64,000 nucleotides of DNA from Raphanus sativus (taxonomy: Eukaryota; Streptophyta; Magnoliopsida; Brassicales; Brassicaceae). Position numbers and translations under genes: made by a program. The stretch covers positions 17,321,407 through 17,385,406 of the forward strand of contig NC_079515.1 of assembly GCF_000801105.2 (NCBI RefSeq), written 5' to 3'. Under the pieces are notes generated by a model. It ran no database searches. It was not told the DNA's origin and saw only the letters and a program-made list of their open reading frames with translations. Below are positions 11,309 through 23,468 of the stretch, in pieces; positions within the stretch are counted from its first letter, which is position 1; each line of letters starts with the position of its first letter.

Positions 11309-11530
11309 TCAGTTCATTCTTTCCACCTCTTCCACATACGGTAAGTACATTTTCACTTCTGGATTAGTATCCTGTTGAGATGAGTTATGGTTCAGTATTA
11401 ATTTGGTTTAGATGGTTTTAGGTGTATTTACGATTTTGATGGAATTGGAATTGGCTTGTACCTTTGGAAGAGTCTGAAGGAGGAGCCGACTGCTCTGCTG
11501 GCATATGACCATGACTATAACCGGGCTTTA
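11309..11530 (-). pseudogene. unassigned two-exon coding remnant
   Basis: On the minus strand an exon-like segment (about 11530-11462) reads KPGYSHGHMPAEQSAPPSDSSK. It is followed by a donor (AAAG|gtacaag), an AT-rich intron, an acceptor (caacag near 11372) and a second segment ending VKMYLPYVEEVERMN and TGA (11309-11311). A stop lies just upstream of the first segment, so the 5' part is lost. The exact acceptor is ambiguous (frame favours an alternative CAG a few bases further in). No family recognised. Confidence 0.35.
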
Positions 11531-11814
11531 ACCATTATCAGGACTCCAAATGTTATGTTGACTGATACATCAACATTATAGAAAGCTGCCAACAAAAGAT
11601 ATTGCAATGAAAATGTAATATATGCAATTATCCGCAAATTGTTTTTGGTTTTTCATTGATTCTCATATGGATTTCAAAAGGATATAGAGATCAAGTCTAG
11701 TACGTGGCACTTTATGAGTGGATGCTTCATCATTTCCTGACACACTACAAGATATATATACATCTTAAACACACAAATCAACTACGACCTACTAAGTAGA
11801 ATCCATAATCACCA

Positions 11815-11930
11815 CGTCAGCACCAAAAATATATGTCAACAGCCAATAGAAACACTAGAGATTGATATTCTAAGATAAGACAAGATGACGACTCTATATT
11901 ATAAATAGGGAAAAGGCTCATCAGATCCAA
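11815..11930 (+). promoter_or_regulatory. LHCB1 copy 2 core promoter
   Basis: In order: cacgtcagc (G-box/ABRE-like core), a CCAAT box (agccaatag, about 11839-11847), a GATA/I-box cluster (taagataagacaagatgacg, about 11871-11890) and a strong TATA box (tattataaatag, about 11897-11908), 90 bases before the ATG. This arrangement resembles the light- and clock-regulated CAB promoters of Arabidopsis. Regulation is inferred, not shown. Confidence 0.7.
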
Positions 11931-11996
11931 ACCACCCATTTCTTGGCTCACAACAACAAATAATAAACGTTTTACTTTACGCTGCACTCAACTACA

Positions 11997-12800
11997 ATGG
12001 CCGCCTCAACAATGGCTCTCTCCTCCCCTTCATTCGCCGGAAAGGCCGTGAACCTTTCTCCAGCGGCATCAGATGTCCTTGGAAGCGGCCGTGTGACAAT
12101 GAGGAAGACCGTCGCCAAGCCAAAGGGTCCATCAGGCAGCCCATGGTACGGAGCCGAGAGAGTCAAGTACTTGGGTCCATTCTCTGGCGAGCCACCGAGC
12201 TACCTTACCGGAGAGTTCCCAGGAGACTACGGATGGGACACTGCTGGTCTCTCAGCCGATCCCGAGACATTCGCAAGGAACCGTGAGCTAGAAGTTATCC
12301 ACTGCAGGTGGGCCATGCTTGGTGCCCTAGGCTGTGTCTTCCCGGAGTTGTTGGCCAGGAACGGAGTCAAGTTCGGAGAGGCGGTTTGGTTCAAAGCCGG
12401 TTCACAGATCTTCAGCGACGGAGGACTAGACTACTTGGGAAACCCAAGCTTGGTTCACGCTCAGAGCATTTTGGCTATTTGGGCCACTCAGGTGATCTTG
12501 ATGGGAGCCGTTGAAGGTTACAGAGTCGCAGGTGATGGGCCGTTGGGAGAGGCCGAGGACTTGCTCTACCCAGGTGGCAGCTTCGACCCATTGGGCTTGG
12601 CTACAGACCCAGAGGCCTTCGCGGAATTGAAGGTGAAGGAGATCAAGAACGGAAGATTGGCTATGTTCTCTATGTTTGGATTCTTTGTTCAAGCCATTGT
12701 CACTGGTAAGGGACCTTTGGAGAATCTTGCTGACCATTTGGCTGATCCAGTTAACAACAACGCATGGGCCTTCGCCACCAACTTCGTTCCCGGAAAGTGA
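11997..12800 (+). CDS. LHCB1: Chlorophyll a/b-binding protein of LHCII type 1 (copy 2)
   Basis: Intronless gene for a 267-residue LHCB1 protein, the full length for this family. The transit peptide covers roughly residues 1-33. The trimerisation motif WYxxxR is intact at 50-55 (WYGAER). Helix B has E99, H102 and R104 (EVIHCR), helix C lies around [16 protein letters not shown] (155-170), and helix A has E215, N218 and R220 (EIKNGR). The protein ends [11 protein letters not shown]. Both copies have C rather than the usual S before the helix B arginine. The gene has a canonical TATA box 90 bases upstream and converges with NRPA2 590 bases downstream. Confidence 0.97.
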   Translation: MAASTMALSSPSFAGKAVNLSPAASDVLGSGRVTMRKTVAKPKGPSGSPWYGAERVKYLGPFSGEPPSYLTGEFPGDYGWDTAGLSADPETFARNRELEVIHCRWAMLGALGCVFPELLARNGVKFGEAVWFKAGSQIFSDGGLDYLGNPSLVHAQSILAIWATQVILMGAVEGYRVAGDGPLGEAEDLLYPGGSFDPLGLATDPEAFAELKVKEIKNGRLAMFSMFGFFVQAIVTGKGPLENLADHLADPVNNNAWAFATNFVPGK

Positions 12801-13392
12801 GCCAAGTTTTATCTGTAATTTGTTTCGTAATAAGAGAAAGAGAGGTTGTTTAGATGTAAGACTTGCATGTCTTTGTATGATTTACTATTTAATCAAATAA
12901 CTCTTTTTCCCCAACTCAGTATCTTAAAACTAAATGGAAATGGATTGTTAATTTTGTTTCTTTTACATGGTTACATCAATGGATATGTTCTTGGGAGGAT
13001 CACTCAATTGCAAATGTTAAAAACATGGAAATATTAAGTACAAAAATTTCTACCACAACAACCAAACGAAAATAAATAATTCTATTAATCTGAATTTTTG
13101 TTTTGACGCAAGAGCGATATATCCTTGCCCAATCCACTCCTACTGGAATTGACTAAGCGGGTACTTTTACACCTTCATCATTCATAAGAGCATTTCTAAT
13201 AATATTAAGTGCTATTTATGCTTTCGCATATAGATTTGAATAATCAAATCCATTGTTTTATCCAAACAAATCTTTAAGACAGGCATTCTAACACAAGAGA
13301 AGGAACAAGAGTCAATGTAATAGAAATAACATATTTTGCTAAGCCCTCAAAATTTTAAGACAATATTCATACAGAGCATATGCCCCATGAAT
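12801..13392. other. 3' regions of LHCB1 copy 2 and NRPA2
   Basis: The two genes converge here. The LHCB1 3' UTR probably occupies the first 100-200 bases (aatcaaataac near 12890 is a possible poly(A) region). I see no further gene; the short ORFs are tails of the LHCB1 reading in other frames. Confidence 0.6.
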
Positions 13393-16300
13393 TTAGACTC
13401 CATCGCTGTCGCTTTCTTCACTGTTGCTTAACCGAAGAGTCATCTTAATATTCATTGACGCCAATTCTGCAGCTAAGTACCTGAACACATACGGCATTGA
13501 AACAGTTTCCATCCCTTTGCTTGTCTTGCAAGAATGGCATGTTACCTTCTTTGGACTCCTACCAGGAGGCAACTTTAACTTTCCAATCTCTCGAATCAGC
13601 TTCTTCTGCGGAACGATCAAAACCGAAGAAGTCAGCAAGCTTCCGCACAGAGAACACACATCCGCAATGTGGTGATCTGATGAGGTGTGAAGCCTGTCGT
13701 GTAATGTATAGGAAGCTCCATGAGCAAGCAATGAGTCTCTTTCCATTTCACCAAATCGAATCCCTCCACCTCGTTTCCTTCCTTTGATTGGCTGACGAGT
13801 TAGCTGATCAACGTGTCCTGTGGATCTGACCTGCAAGCCAGAATATATATGACTTAGACAAAAAAGCAAGTTGGAGAATTCATGTCAGGATGATAAATAA
13901 AAAATAAAAAAAAAAAACAAACCTGGAACTTGTCTGAGACCATGTGACGCAGTCTTTGGTAGTAAACAGGTCCCATAAAAATCTCACACTTGAGCTCTAC
14001 TCCTAAGTAGCCGCTGTACAATGTCTCAGTCCCATAGTGATTGAAACCTTTTTGCTTCAACATGGAGCCAAGATCATCAACAAGTAAACTTGATTCGCTC
14101 TCCTCTTGTCCGTTTGTTTTCTTTACTGCATCACGAAACGGTGTTGCATCTACAAACTCCCCACGCAGACTACCTCCCTGTAATATATAATAAACATAAG
14201 AATAGCATCAGTGTGTGACTAAGCAACCTAAGAATGAGAGACAGATATGTAGAGATACCTTAGCAGCAATAGATTCCAAAAGCATAGCGATTGTCATTCT
14301 AGATGGGAAAGCGTGAGGGTTAATGATGAGATCAGGACGCATTCCAGTGACTCCATTAAAGGGCATATCAATATCAGGCCAGAGTTGCGAGCAAACACCC
14401 TTTTGACCGTGTCTACTACTGAATTTGTCACCGATTATGGGATTCCTGGCATGCCTAAATCGAATGTTTGCCTGCCATCATGATCCTTGAAAATATTAGA
14501 TTTAAAAAAAACAAAAAACAAAAAACAAAAAGGACTCCTAGTTAGTTAACCTCACCTTCTTCTTGCTTTTCATGTCAAGAGAGACAAAGTCAACGATGAC
14601 AGGGTCTGTTCCTTTTCGCTTCATTTGCTTTGTCTCGTCAGCTACACTATCATAGATAGAACAATACGCCTCATTCGGTAAAATTTTCTGCACATTAGAT
14701 GCAAAAAAGAGATTAGTGAGTTCCTCCTGCGAAACAGAGAGGATCGAAAGCAATGAATGATTTTACCTGTCCAACATATGGTAATCCATCGGCATCAATA
14801 CAAGATTGAGCGGATTTGTCAGCATTGCTCCTCCTAAAACTTTTATTACTACCCGTTCGGCTTTTCTCATCTACCAAATCAATTGCTTCTGTCTGCACGA
14901 TCACGAGGCCAAAGAGTAAGTAATCCACATAAGAGAAATGCTGAGTGATACGTTACAGTTCCAGATCAAAAGGTAACTCATGCAACTGACTTAAGCACCA
15001 TACCTAGATATTTCTTATGAACGTTCTATTAGAAAAGTAATGAGAATGGGAACTCGAACCTGGTATATTTGCCCATGACACATCCCCCGCTCCACAGATG
15101 ATTTGTTTAGAATCATAGCATCTTCCATATCAAATCTGTAGAAATAAGCATAAGAGAAAAGTAATGATGAAATTAACAACACGTGAAAGCAGTATCTTAC
15201 CCAGTATGAGCCAGGACAGCAACTATTGCATTAGTCCCTGTTGGATTCTCATCAATATTGTATGTGGTGTATGTTTTCGTGCGCACCACAGGGGATTGAG
15301 GAGTCTGTTGTGGAATACAAAATAAAAATTTCAGAAGAAATGGGACAGAAAACGAGAAAAATTCCTTGGTAAATTATAACTGACCTGCAAGTGGTAAATC
15401 TTCTGGTCAGCACGGAATCGGAGTGCTTGAGTAGAGTAAGCCATGGTTTGTTTCGCCATCTGTAGTATATTACATTAATTCCTTAAACAACAGCTTCGAC
15501 TAGCTTAACAACATCCATTGAATATAATAGTAATTACCTGACACTGATACATGTTACGTGGACTTTGGTTATGATCTGACCAGGGTGTAAGATTAGCAAC
15601 CACACTTATCATCCCAGTTGGATCAATTTCCTCATGAGTTGCAAGGGAAGAGTTATTCCTTCCTCCATTTCCACCATCAGGACAGCTTATTTCCATAAAA
15701 ACCTGATTTTGGAGATACAATATTTTACTTTTGGCTGTATTCGAGAAAAGCAGATTAAATCCACAAGATTTGCTTACCTGCTCAAATGGTCCAATCAGTT
15801 CAATATTGTTGGATGGAATAGATGTATTTTTAACAGGCCTAATAAATCTTGCGGGACATGATGCCAAATACAATCCAGGATAAGATCCACCCATGCTTGT
15901 TGGTACATATCCGATTTCAAGGTCTTCAGGAATCTGTAGTTGAAACATTCACATAAGAAGTCTCTTCTAATTAAAAATTCTACAGTCAGCAAATATTGTG
16001 TAAGGAAGACTTACTACTGAAGGAGCCTCCACTTTGAGTCTCCGCAAATAAGCGACAACCTTGGTGACTAAGTTAGAAGATAGAGATCCAACAACTTGGC
16101 CATCTAAAAGAACAGTAATCACTTTTGGTGGTCCAGCTCGAACAAGTTTTGGCAATGAAGGTACCATCCCAACCCCAACAAGAACATCAACAACTGACTT
16201 TCTAATCTTCAGAAAGTCTCTGATGTTTCCATTTGAATCGAATTGAGAAGAGATTCCTGAAAACAACCACAACATAATAAGCAAAGTTGTTAATGCAAAG

Positions 16301-19300
16301 AAGTGGCGTATTGCATCGTATAACAATATGCACAATCATATAGTGGTACGAATTGTCCAGACTTACTATATGCATATATAATAATCTAATGTACACAACT
16401 GGAAACTCCAGTCTATGATAAAGTGACAAAATGAAAAGTGAAAAAGAGAGCAAGAGAAACTCACGGCAAGTACGTGTCATATGATTCAGTAATCCACAGG
16501 GCTCCCCATCAGGAGTGTGAACAGGGCATAGAAAACCCCAAGATCTACAAGATCACAGTCCAGCAGGAAAAAATGTAAAGACAAAATATTTTGGGAGTTC
16601 CGTACGTGAAAAAAGTGCCAGAACTTACTCAGGAAGCAGCTTCCTCACAGTTGTTGTCCGAAGTCCAGCAAAAGAAGCACCTCGATGAACCGCCCGGAAA
16701 AATGAGAGGAAACGGAGAAAGTTCAACCTCTCCGCCTGAACAGTGTAACCTACTTTCTGGTAAAGACATGAGAAAGTTAGATATTAGTATTTTTTTTTTC
16801 TAGCAAACTACATCATACTTAATTGAGCGCAACCAATAAACCAAGTGCTTACCTGCTGTAAATCCAAACTAGACCTTGTAGTCATACATCCTGATTTCAA
16901 CAAAGACTCAATTGACGTGCCAATACTCCTGGGAAGAGCTTTGCTCATAAGCTTCTTGATATCAGCATCTGCAGGCAATTAAGGAATCGTCACCGAGTGC
17001 ATGATATTAGTTAACAAGAGACATGAAAAAAATGCATGCGCAATCAATGTGAATATAGAAAAAGAAATTGAGTTTCATATAGTTGCAACGAATGCAGGAG
17101 ACATGAACAAGGAAACAAAACGAAAGCAACTTACGATTTTCAAAGTCAAATTTGCTCTTAGTATTACGCATCTCCTCTTCAATAGTACTTTTGCATTTCC
17201 GCAGCCACTCTTCAAGTTTTTCCTATAAAACCAATGGAGGTGATGTCAAGTAACTCTATTTGATGAACAAACTCTAGTAAACACAACACAACCAAGTCAC
17301 ATGCTAGATGTTTCTAGCACATGGGTAAAATAGTTATGTACCTTGAGGTAAATTGTTATAAGGTGACCCGGGACTAAAATTTCCTGATTTTGCATAGAAT
17401 CCGGATTGTCAGGTAAAGAAGTCTGATCCACCAGAGAGAAGAGCTTTTGAATTATGAAGCTGCGAAATCATGGGAAAAAGGTTGACCATATTAACACTTT
17501 AGAGAAAAAAAATCAGCAAGACAACATAAATGAGGCAAAAACTAGAAATTACATGAGCAAATTGAACTTGTCGTCATCGTTGTCAAGGTGAACAAAAATA
17601 TAATTATGCAGCACAGCTTCAGCAACCTGAATACATAGCGATGAAAGAGACAAAAAATTTAGAACAAATCACAGAAAAAAAGAACCCAGTAACGACTTCC
17701 TATGAAGTCCAAAGCGGTTCTTCAAAAAGTTGGCTACTCTTTCTGAAAACAGCAACAAGTTTTGCTGTAATGAAACCAAACTGCGAAGTTGATGATTGAG
17801 TGAACTTACAGCAGGATAGCTTGCATTTTCTTGCCCATCAAGATCAGATTTAAAATGCTCTCCTGTTAGTTTAAAAAGTAATACATTAGCTTATAAGTCT
17901 TTAAAGATATGTGAATATAGACACTGAGACAGGTAAATCACCTAAATACTTGCGGCACTGGTCCCGGGTGAAAAGACCCAAGTCTCTCACTTCATCAAGA
18001 ATGATTTTGGCTCGCTCACGTACGAGTTGGGTTCCAACAGATCCATCTCCTCTTCCGTAATGCTCATTGTAACAACAGTTCAAGCTTTCGTATATTTCCT
18101 CATCGTTGGTTTCAGTGAGAGCCTAGGAACATTAAAAAAATGTCGTTTGTGAGCATAAACTAAACACTTCTTCACCTCAAAGAAAGCTTGTTCTTACGGA
18201 TACTTTAAGTTCACTAAGACTATACCTTGAGAACAAGGCCGACAGGAAGCAAAAATTCCCTTCCCCCTATCCTGTGTCCATAAGAGATAAGTTGAAAGTG
18301 AGCTCAAAATTTTAGATAATGTCTACACCATATTTCAAACATAACTCACCAGAATCCAACTCGGGCACTTCCATTGCGATTGTAATACACTTTAATAGTG
18401 ACAGCCGACTGGTCGTCTCTAACACACCTAAAATTTATGAATATAAAGGACTCGTTAAGATATATTGTTACTTACTTCAAGTGAAGATTAGCATACTATT
18501 AAATCCAACATCATGGGGAAGAGATGAGCTTCACATACCTAATAGCAACTGCCTTGTCACTGTATCCTTCTCGTTTTCCAGTGAATGAGTTCCGGATCAT
18601 TCCCGTTGGCTACATAAAGATTCTTACTCAGTTAAATTATGAGAGAAATACATATGATACAAGGAAACTACATTTTATCCATAAACTATATAAGCAACGG
18701 TCGAAAGTTAAAAAAAAAAAAACAGAGGTAGCTTACGTGGTTCCGCTTTGGTGCAATAACACATCGGAAAACTCTCTCAATCCCATTCAGAATAAAGTAC
18801 CTATTTGAAAGAAAGCCAAAAAATTATTACCATGATCATACTTATATAACACCGTACCTCCTCGGCCTCCAAAGTGGCTATGTCATAAAGATAAGAGGTG
18901 TAAGAACAGTTACCCTCCCATTTCAGAAGTTGACTCTTTATACTTTAGAAGCTTCCTGCAATCAGCACCCTGTAAGTGGCAACGATTTGACTGCACAAAG
19001 CAACGAAGGAGATCAGTTTCCAAGACTTGGCATAGTAAGAAAAGCAAATAAGAGAGCTATGCGAATTAAAGAGAAATAACGGAGCTGAGATTTACAAATC
19101 AAAGCATCCAGCCAGAGAGAAGTAACTCTTGGCACCAAAGCAAAGCAGAGTCATAACATCTTTAACCAAAGAAGAGAAGAGAAGAGTTACCATGAGCATA
19201 ATAGGTAATTCACCAAACTCAAACTTCTCTCTGACAACGGTTCCAAATCCAGCTCCGAGTCCATTCCCGTACTGAAAGCAAACATCTGCCATAAGCGCTC

Positions 19301-19784
19301 CCGTGTACGATATCTTCGCCTGCCGACACTGTTATCAGAAAAAAAACAAACAGTCACTCCACCAAAAAAAAAACAAATCTCTATTTAAAAGAAAAAGAAA
19401 GGAAGATTGACCTCAAAGGGATACAAAGACTCTTTCCTCGAATTAGAACTCAAACTCTCCTTCTGAGGAGAGAATACTTTCGGATTTTCTAATCTAAGTA
19501 TATCATTCTTCGTTAAGGAAAAATCAGACACAACATAACTTATAATAGTATTATTATGTGTATGAATTGATAATAATAATTAAAAAAGAAAAAAAGAAAA
19601 GGATATTTCTCCACTTGCTGTCGGAGGATGGGTCGTTAACGGTGACGGGGTTGATTCGAGAGAACATAACCTCGAGCCCTTTCTCTGTCATGTAATCGAA
19701 AGACTCTATGTGGTGCTTGACGAGATTCCGAAGCTCCTTGAAGTCTTCCGTGTTCGGAACCGTGTCTTTCCTTTTCAGAACCAT
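13393..19784 (-). CDS. NRPA2: DNA-directed RNA polymerase I, second-largest subunit
   Basis: Encodes the RPB2-like subunit that forms half of the Pol I catalytic cleft and transcribes 45S rDNA in the nucleolus. I traced 27 exons: 19784-19615, 19493-19412, 19328-19191, 18990-18914, 18800-18737, 18609-18539, 18427-18350, 18271-18226, 18122-17942, 17862-17810, 17626-17553, 17459-17342, 17222-17135, 16968-16853, 16735-16629, 16544-16465, 16256-16015, 15933-15778, 15702-15538, 15459-15385, 15304-15201, 15135-15060, 14892-14767, 14687-14556, 14471-14259, 14177-13923, 13830-13393. Every junction is GT/AG and in phase; total 1174 codons plus stop, the normal length. Landmarks: [11 protein letters not shown] (exon 5), [16 protein letters not shown] (about 489-504), [16 protein letters not shown] (about 763), [12 protein letters not shown] (about 887-898), RFGEMERD (1054-1061), and zinc-binding C1088/C1091 with C1127/C1130. 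The exon 1 donor (gtggag) is the least certain. No disabling change seen. Confidence 0.96.
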
Positions 19785-19798
19785 GATTTTTAGGGTTT
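19785..19798 (-). promoter_or_regulatory. telo-box in the NRPA2 leader
   Basis: The minus strand reads AAACCCTAA at 19798-19790, only six bases before the ATG. A second, partial copy (AACCCTAA-like) lies at about 19831-19840. Telo-boxes are known to be common in promoters and leaders of plant ribosome-biogenesis and translation genes, which fits a Pol I subunit. Confidence 0.6.
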
Positions 19799-20196
19799 TC
19801 TCTCTAACCAGCCGTGACTGACTGCGGAAATTAGGGTTCTTGAAGAAGCTTTGATTAACAAGACAGACAGAGGAGGAGGAGGGAGCTTGAGTCGGAAGAG
19901 AGGCGGCTAGAAAGGTGAAGGAGGGTTTAGGAGTTTATTGTGAGTTGTTGGGTTTTAACTTGTAACTACTTTTTAGTTTATTGCACATATAACACTCGTC
20001 TTTTTTAATATTAAAATATTAAACCCTAACTTGTTTTTCTTAATTATTTGATACCATTTTAGGTGTTGATAATTTAGCATCTTAACTTTTGTAGTTGAAC
20101 CTAATAAAAAAACTCGATTTCGTATCAATACTATATAGTGAACTACTGTAAACAAAATTTTTGGGTTACGAATATAATCATTTTTTCATCGGACCT
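19799..20196. other. NRPA2 promoter region and flanking DNA
   Basis: The first 130 bases are probably 5' UTR and core promoter of NRPA2. I saw no clear TATA box. AT-rich transposon DNA starts near 20197. Confidence 0.4.
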
Positions 20197-20200
20197 CAAA

Positions 20201-20306
20201 TTTTATATATTAAAATAGAAGTCATGACTATCTTTTAATTTTTATGAAATGTATTTTATATATTAGAATAGAAGTCATGACTATCTTTTAATTTTTATGA
20301 AATGTA
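20201..20306 (+). repeat. tandem duplication of a Helitron 5' end
   Basis: Two 53 bp units, differing at one or two positions, each contain tatatatta(a/g)aatagaagtcatgac. Confidence 0.8.
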
Positions 20307-21035
20307 TTTCATTAATACTAATAATATATAGAATCTTTTAACTATTTTAATCATAATATCTTTTGCAATCTTTTCTTTTTAAATAAATATATATATTTAA
20401 AAAATTACCAAATCTTTTTAAAAGATTTTAACAAGATCTTAATTTTCAAACATTATATGTAAATATTTTCACTAATTTCAAAATTAGTTATGAAATAACA
20501 TTACTATATTTTATAAAATTAAAAATATAAATTTAATCATATTTTATCTATTGTATAATCATAATCATATCAATCATTGTAACAGAAAATTATTATATCG
20601 AGCTAAATATAATAAATTATATTAAACTGTTCAATTTTTTATATTTTTTTTAAGTATTTATGTTCAAAATATAATATGTTGGTAAAATATGTTAACATTA
20701 GCAAACTATATAGTATATGTATAAAAATTAACATGTATTTAATTATATCTAATAATATGATATTTAAATCATGATATCTTTTCATTTTCATATAGATATT
20801 TATTTTAACAAATCTGTTGACGATTTCCAAAAAAATATATGTAAATATTTCAACTAATTTCGTAATTAGCAATGACCTATTATTATACATTAATAATATT
20901 CAGTATCACATTCAATACAAGTAAATATATATTATGCTTTTTGTTAAACTAAGTATAACAATGATTAGTAGTCTTAAATTCTTTTCTTAATTAAAATTAC
21001 GAAATTACCTAATATGATTAACGTATATAGAACAA

Positions 21036-21931
21036 TCTATCTTATTAAAACAAAAGTACACATATAGAATACCTTTTAGTCTTCACTGTTATTTACAATT
21101 GTATGCCACTGAGAATTAACGTATATAGAACAATCTATACTATTAAAACTGAAGTACACATATAGAATACCTTTTAGTCTTCACTGTTATTTACAATTGT
21201 ATGCCACTGAGAATTAAATTGAATTTCCTATTTTAATGCTTGTCTTTTTCAGTTATATTAATGTGTTTTTTTTTCTTTCCTATTTTAATGGTTGTCTTTT
21301 TCAGTTAGATTAATGTGTTTTTTTTCTTTCATATTTTAATGTTTGTATTTTTAGTTAGATTAATGTATTTTATTTTTTATTCTTCAACAATTAATGATAT
21401 TTTAAAGTTGTTATTTTTTGTCAACTTAAAGTTGTCTAAACTATTTGAAAATATAAAAATAGTCAAAACTAAACATATAAAGTAGATAAACAATAATCAA
21501 ACACCAAAAATATTCAAAATATATATTTATTCTTCATCCAAAATATTGAAGTTCAACCTGTTTTTTATTTTTAATTTAGATATTTTGGCTTACATTACTC
21601 AAATTTATATGTTTTGAGAAATTTAAAGTATATATAAATTTTGAAAAATTTTAAAATAATTCAAATGGATTATCGGTATTCGAACCGAACCCGCAAATAT
21701 CCGAATCAAACCGAAACCAAAATTTATAAATATTTGAATGTTGCTGAAATCTTTAAACTCGGGAATCTCAAACCCAAATAGATTTTAACCGAATCAGTGG
21801 GTATCCAAATACACATTCCTAATGTAGTCAATGTAAAACGATCAAGTACTACAAATACATCATTTAGTATAAATAAATAAAAACTAAAACAGAAAATTAA
21901 TACCCGTGCGGTCGCACGGGTCAAGATCTAG
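21036..21931 (+). mobile_element. Helitron nested in the outer Helitron
   Basis: The 5' end is A|TCTATxxTATTAAAAC at 21036 (first of two tandem starts; second at 21134). The 3' end is a perfect hairpin ACCCGTGCG-gt-CGCACGGGT (21902-21921), then CTAG ending at 21931 and host T. Removing it gives gaacaa|ttaatgatt, which matches uninterrupted paralogous sequence near 44110 and 45725, so the boundaries are well supported and there is no target duplication, as expected. Non-coding. Confidence 0.8.
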
Positions 21932-22213
21932 TTAATGATTATAAATCATACATATTTGATTACAATTTTTGTATCTTCTTTCTTGTTTGATTAATTTTAT
22001 ATTATTAAAAGAAATTAAACAATCACATTAAGCATATAATAAAAAAATAGATTTTACCTTATATGTTATATTTTGAATTTTTTTAAACGCCTATAAATTA
22101 CTTAAAGGCTAAAAGTTTCACATTGATAATTTGTGATCAATGGTTTATTCTTTTTAAACAATATACAAATAATCATAAATCGTATGAATATGAAATCTCA
22201 TTAATTGCTATTC

Positions 22214-22244
<31 letters not shown>

Positions 22245-23468
22245 ATATATATAAATTAAATTATCTAATATATAAAAAATATAAAAATGTTAATTTAAAA
22301 TTTTTCATTGAAAATTATTGAGATATTAATATTATATATATGTATATTAATATAAGTTTAAAACTCTGTACAACATAAAAATACATAAATATGTTAACCC
22401 TCTTTTTTTTCCTAACCTTTACCCTCTTTGTATTCGTTACCGACATAGAATAATGTCAATTGATAATTTGAAATGGTAACGTTATCTTTAATTTAACCCA
22501 TTATTTTTCTTAAATGGACCTATAACTATTTTTAATGATTAACTAAATAGGCCACCTATAGAAGAATGTGTTTTGGTATAAAAATGGTTGCATTACCAAA
22601 ATCAATATGCCATAATCACTTTTGTTTAAATTTTGTTAACAATAAAAAAATATAGTCTTGGGAAAAATCCAATAAAAAACAAACCAAATCTAATTCGTAA
22701 AAATATTACATAACTTTAATCAAAATTGGTTAGATATCCGAACGGGTTCAAAATTTGGTATCTAGAGAACCAGAACGGAACCCGATCCGAAACGAAATAT
22801 TTCGGGTATCCGAATATATTCAAACCAAATTTAATGATTTTCAATTTAATCTATACAAGAATATAAAAAATATATAAATGTTTTTAAGTTGTCCAAAATA
22901 CTTGTAAATATATACAAATAGTTAAAAGTACATGTTTAAAATAGTTAAACGATACTTAAAATACAATATATAAAATATTTACTGATTTCTATCCAAATAT
23001 TTAAGCTATGTTAAGTTTAAGTATTTTAGCTTACATTATACATATTTATATGTTATATGTAATTTTATTTTTATATTTTAAGAAATTTAAAATATATATG
23101 AAATTTTATTTTATTTTTACAAAATTAAATGTGATAATTGAATCCAAACCCAAACCCTAGATCCAAACCGGATCGAATCCGTAAAAATTAGAACATAATC
23201 GAACCAAAACAAACTGAATCGAACAAATGGTACCTGAATGTCCACTCCTAATCAAATCTAAAAATAGTTATTGATAACAAAATAGCTACTTTTTATTATA
23301 TTTAAATACAATATAGTTTTAAAATTCACTCTGCAAAGTACGAGTTATCATCTAGTTTAATGGTATTTGAAAGTGGATTTTATAACTCTCAACTCGTAAG
23401 AGGGAGTGGTGATTAGTGATTACAAAGTATCCATCAATAACACCTTGTTCAATTGGTAACTAATATAG

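Larger units (their letters stand above)
20197..23355 (+). mobile_element. Helitron, outer copy interrupted by a second Helitron
   Basis: The 5' end region reads tcaaattttatatattaaaatagaagtc, like other Helitron starts in this window, and the 5' 53 bases are tandemly duplicated (20201-20253, 20254-20306). The body matches, in reverse, 56400-57391. The 3' end is an imperfect hairpin (actc..gagt) and CTAG ending at 23355 before host T. It is split by the element at 21036-21931. An (AT)n run lies at about 22214-22253. No helicase is encoded, so it is non-autonomous. Confidence 0.55.

Noticed and set aside
12426..12737. 103-codon antisense ORF in LHCB1 copy 2
   Set aside because: Antisense shadow of a GC-rich coding region with no motif of its own.
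13424..13787. Plus-strand ORFs over the last NRPA2 exon
   Set aside because: Antisense to the conserved C-terminal domain of NRPA2.
18226..18266. NRPA2 exon 8 with acceptor at ggatag
   Set aside because: It breaks the reading frame; the acceptor five bases upstream (cacag, exon to 18271) restores it.
18913..18970. Possible splice acceptor ending an NRPA2 exon at 18969
   Set aside because: CACTTACAG looks like an acceptor but is coding (RCHLQ); the exon continues to 18990, which keeps the frame and joins the preceding exon correctly.
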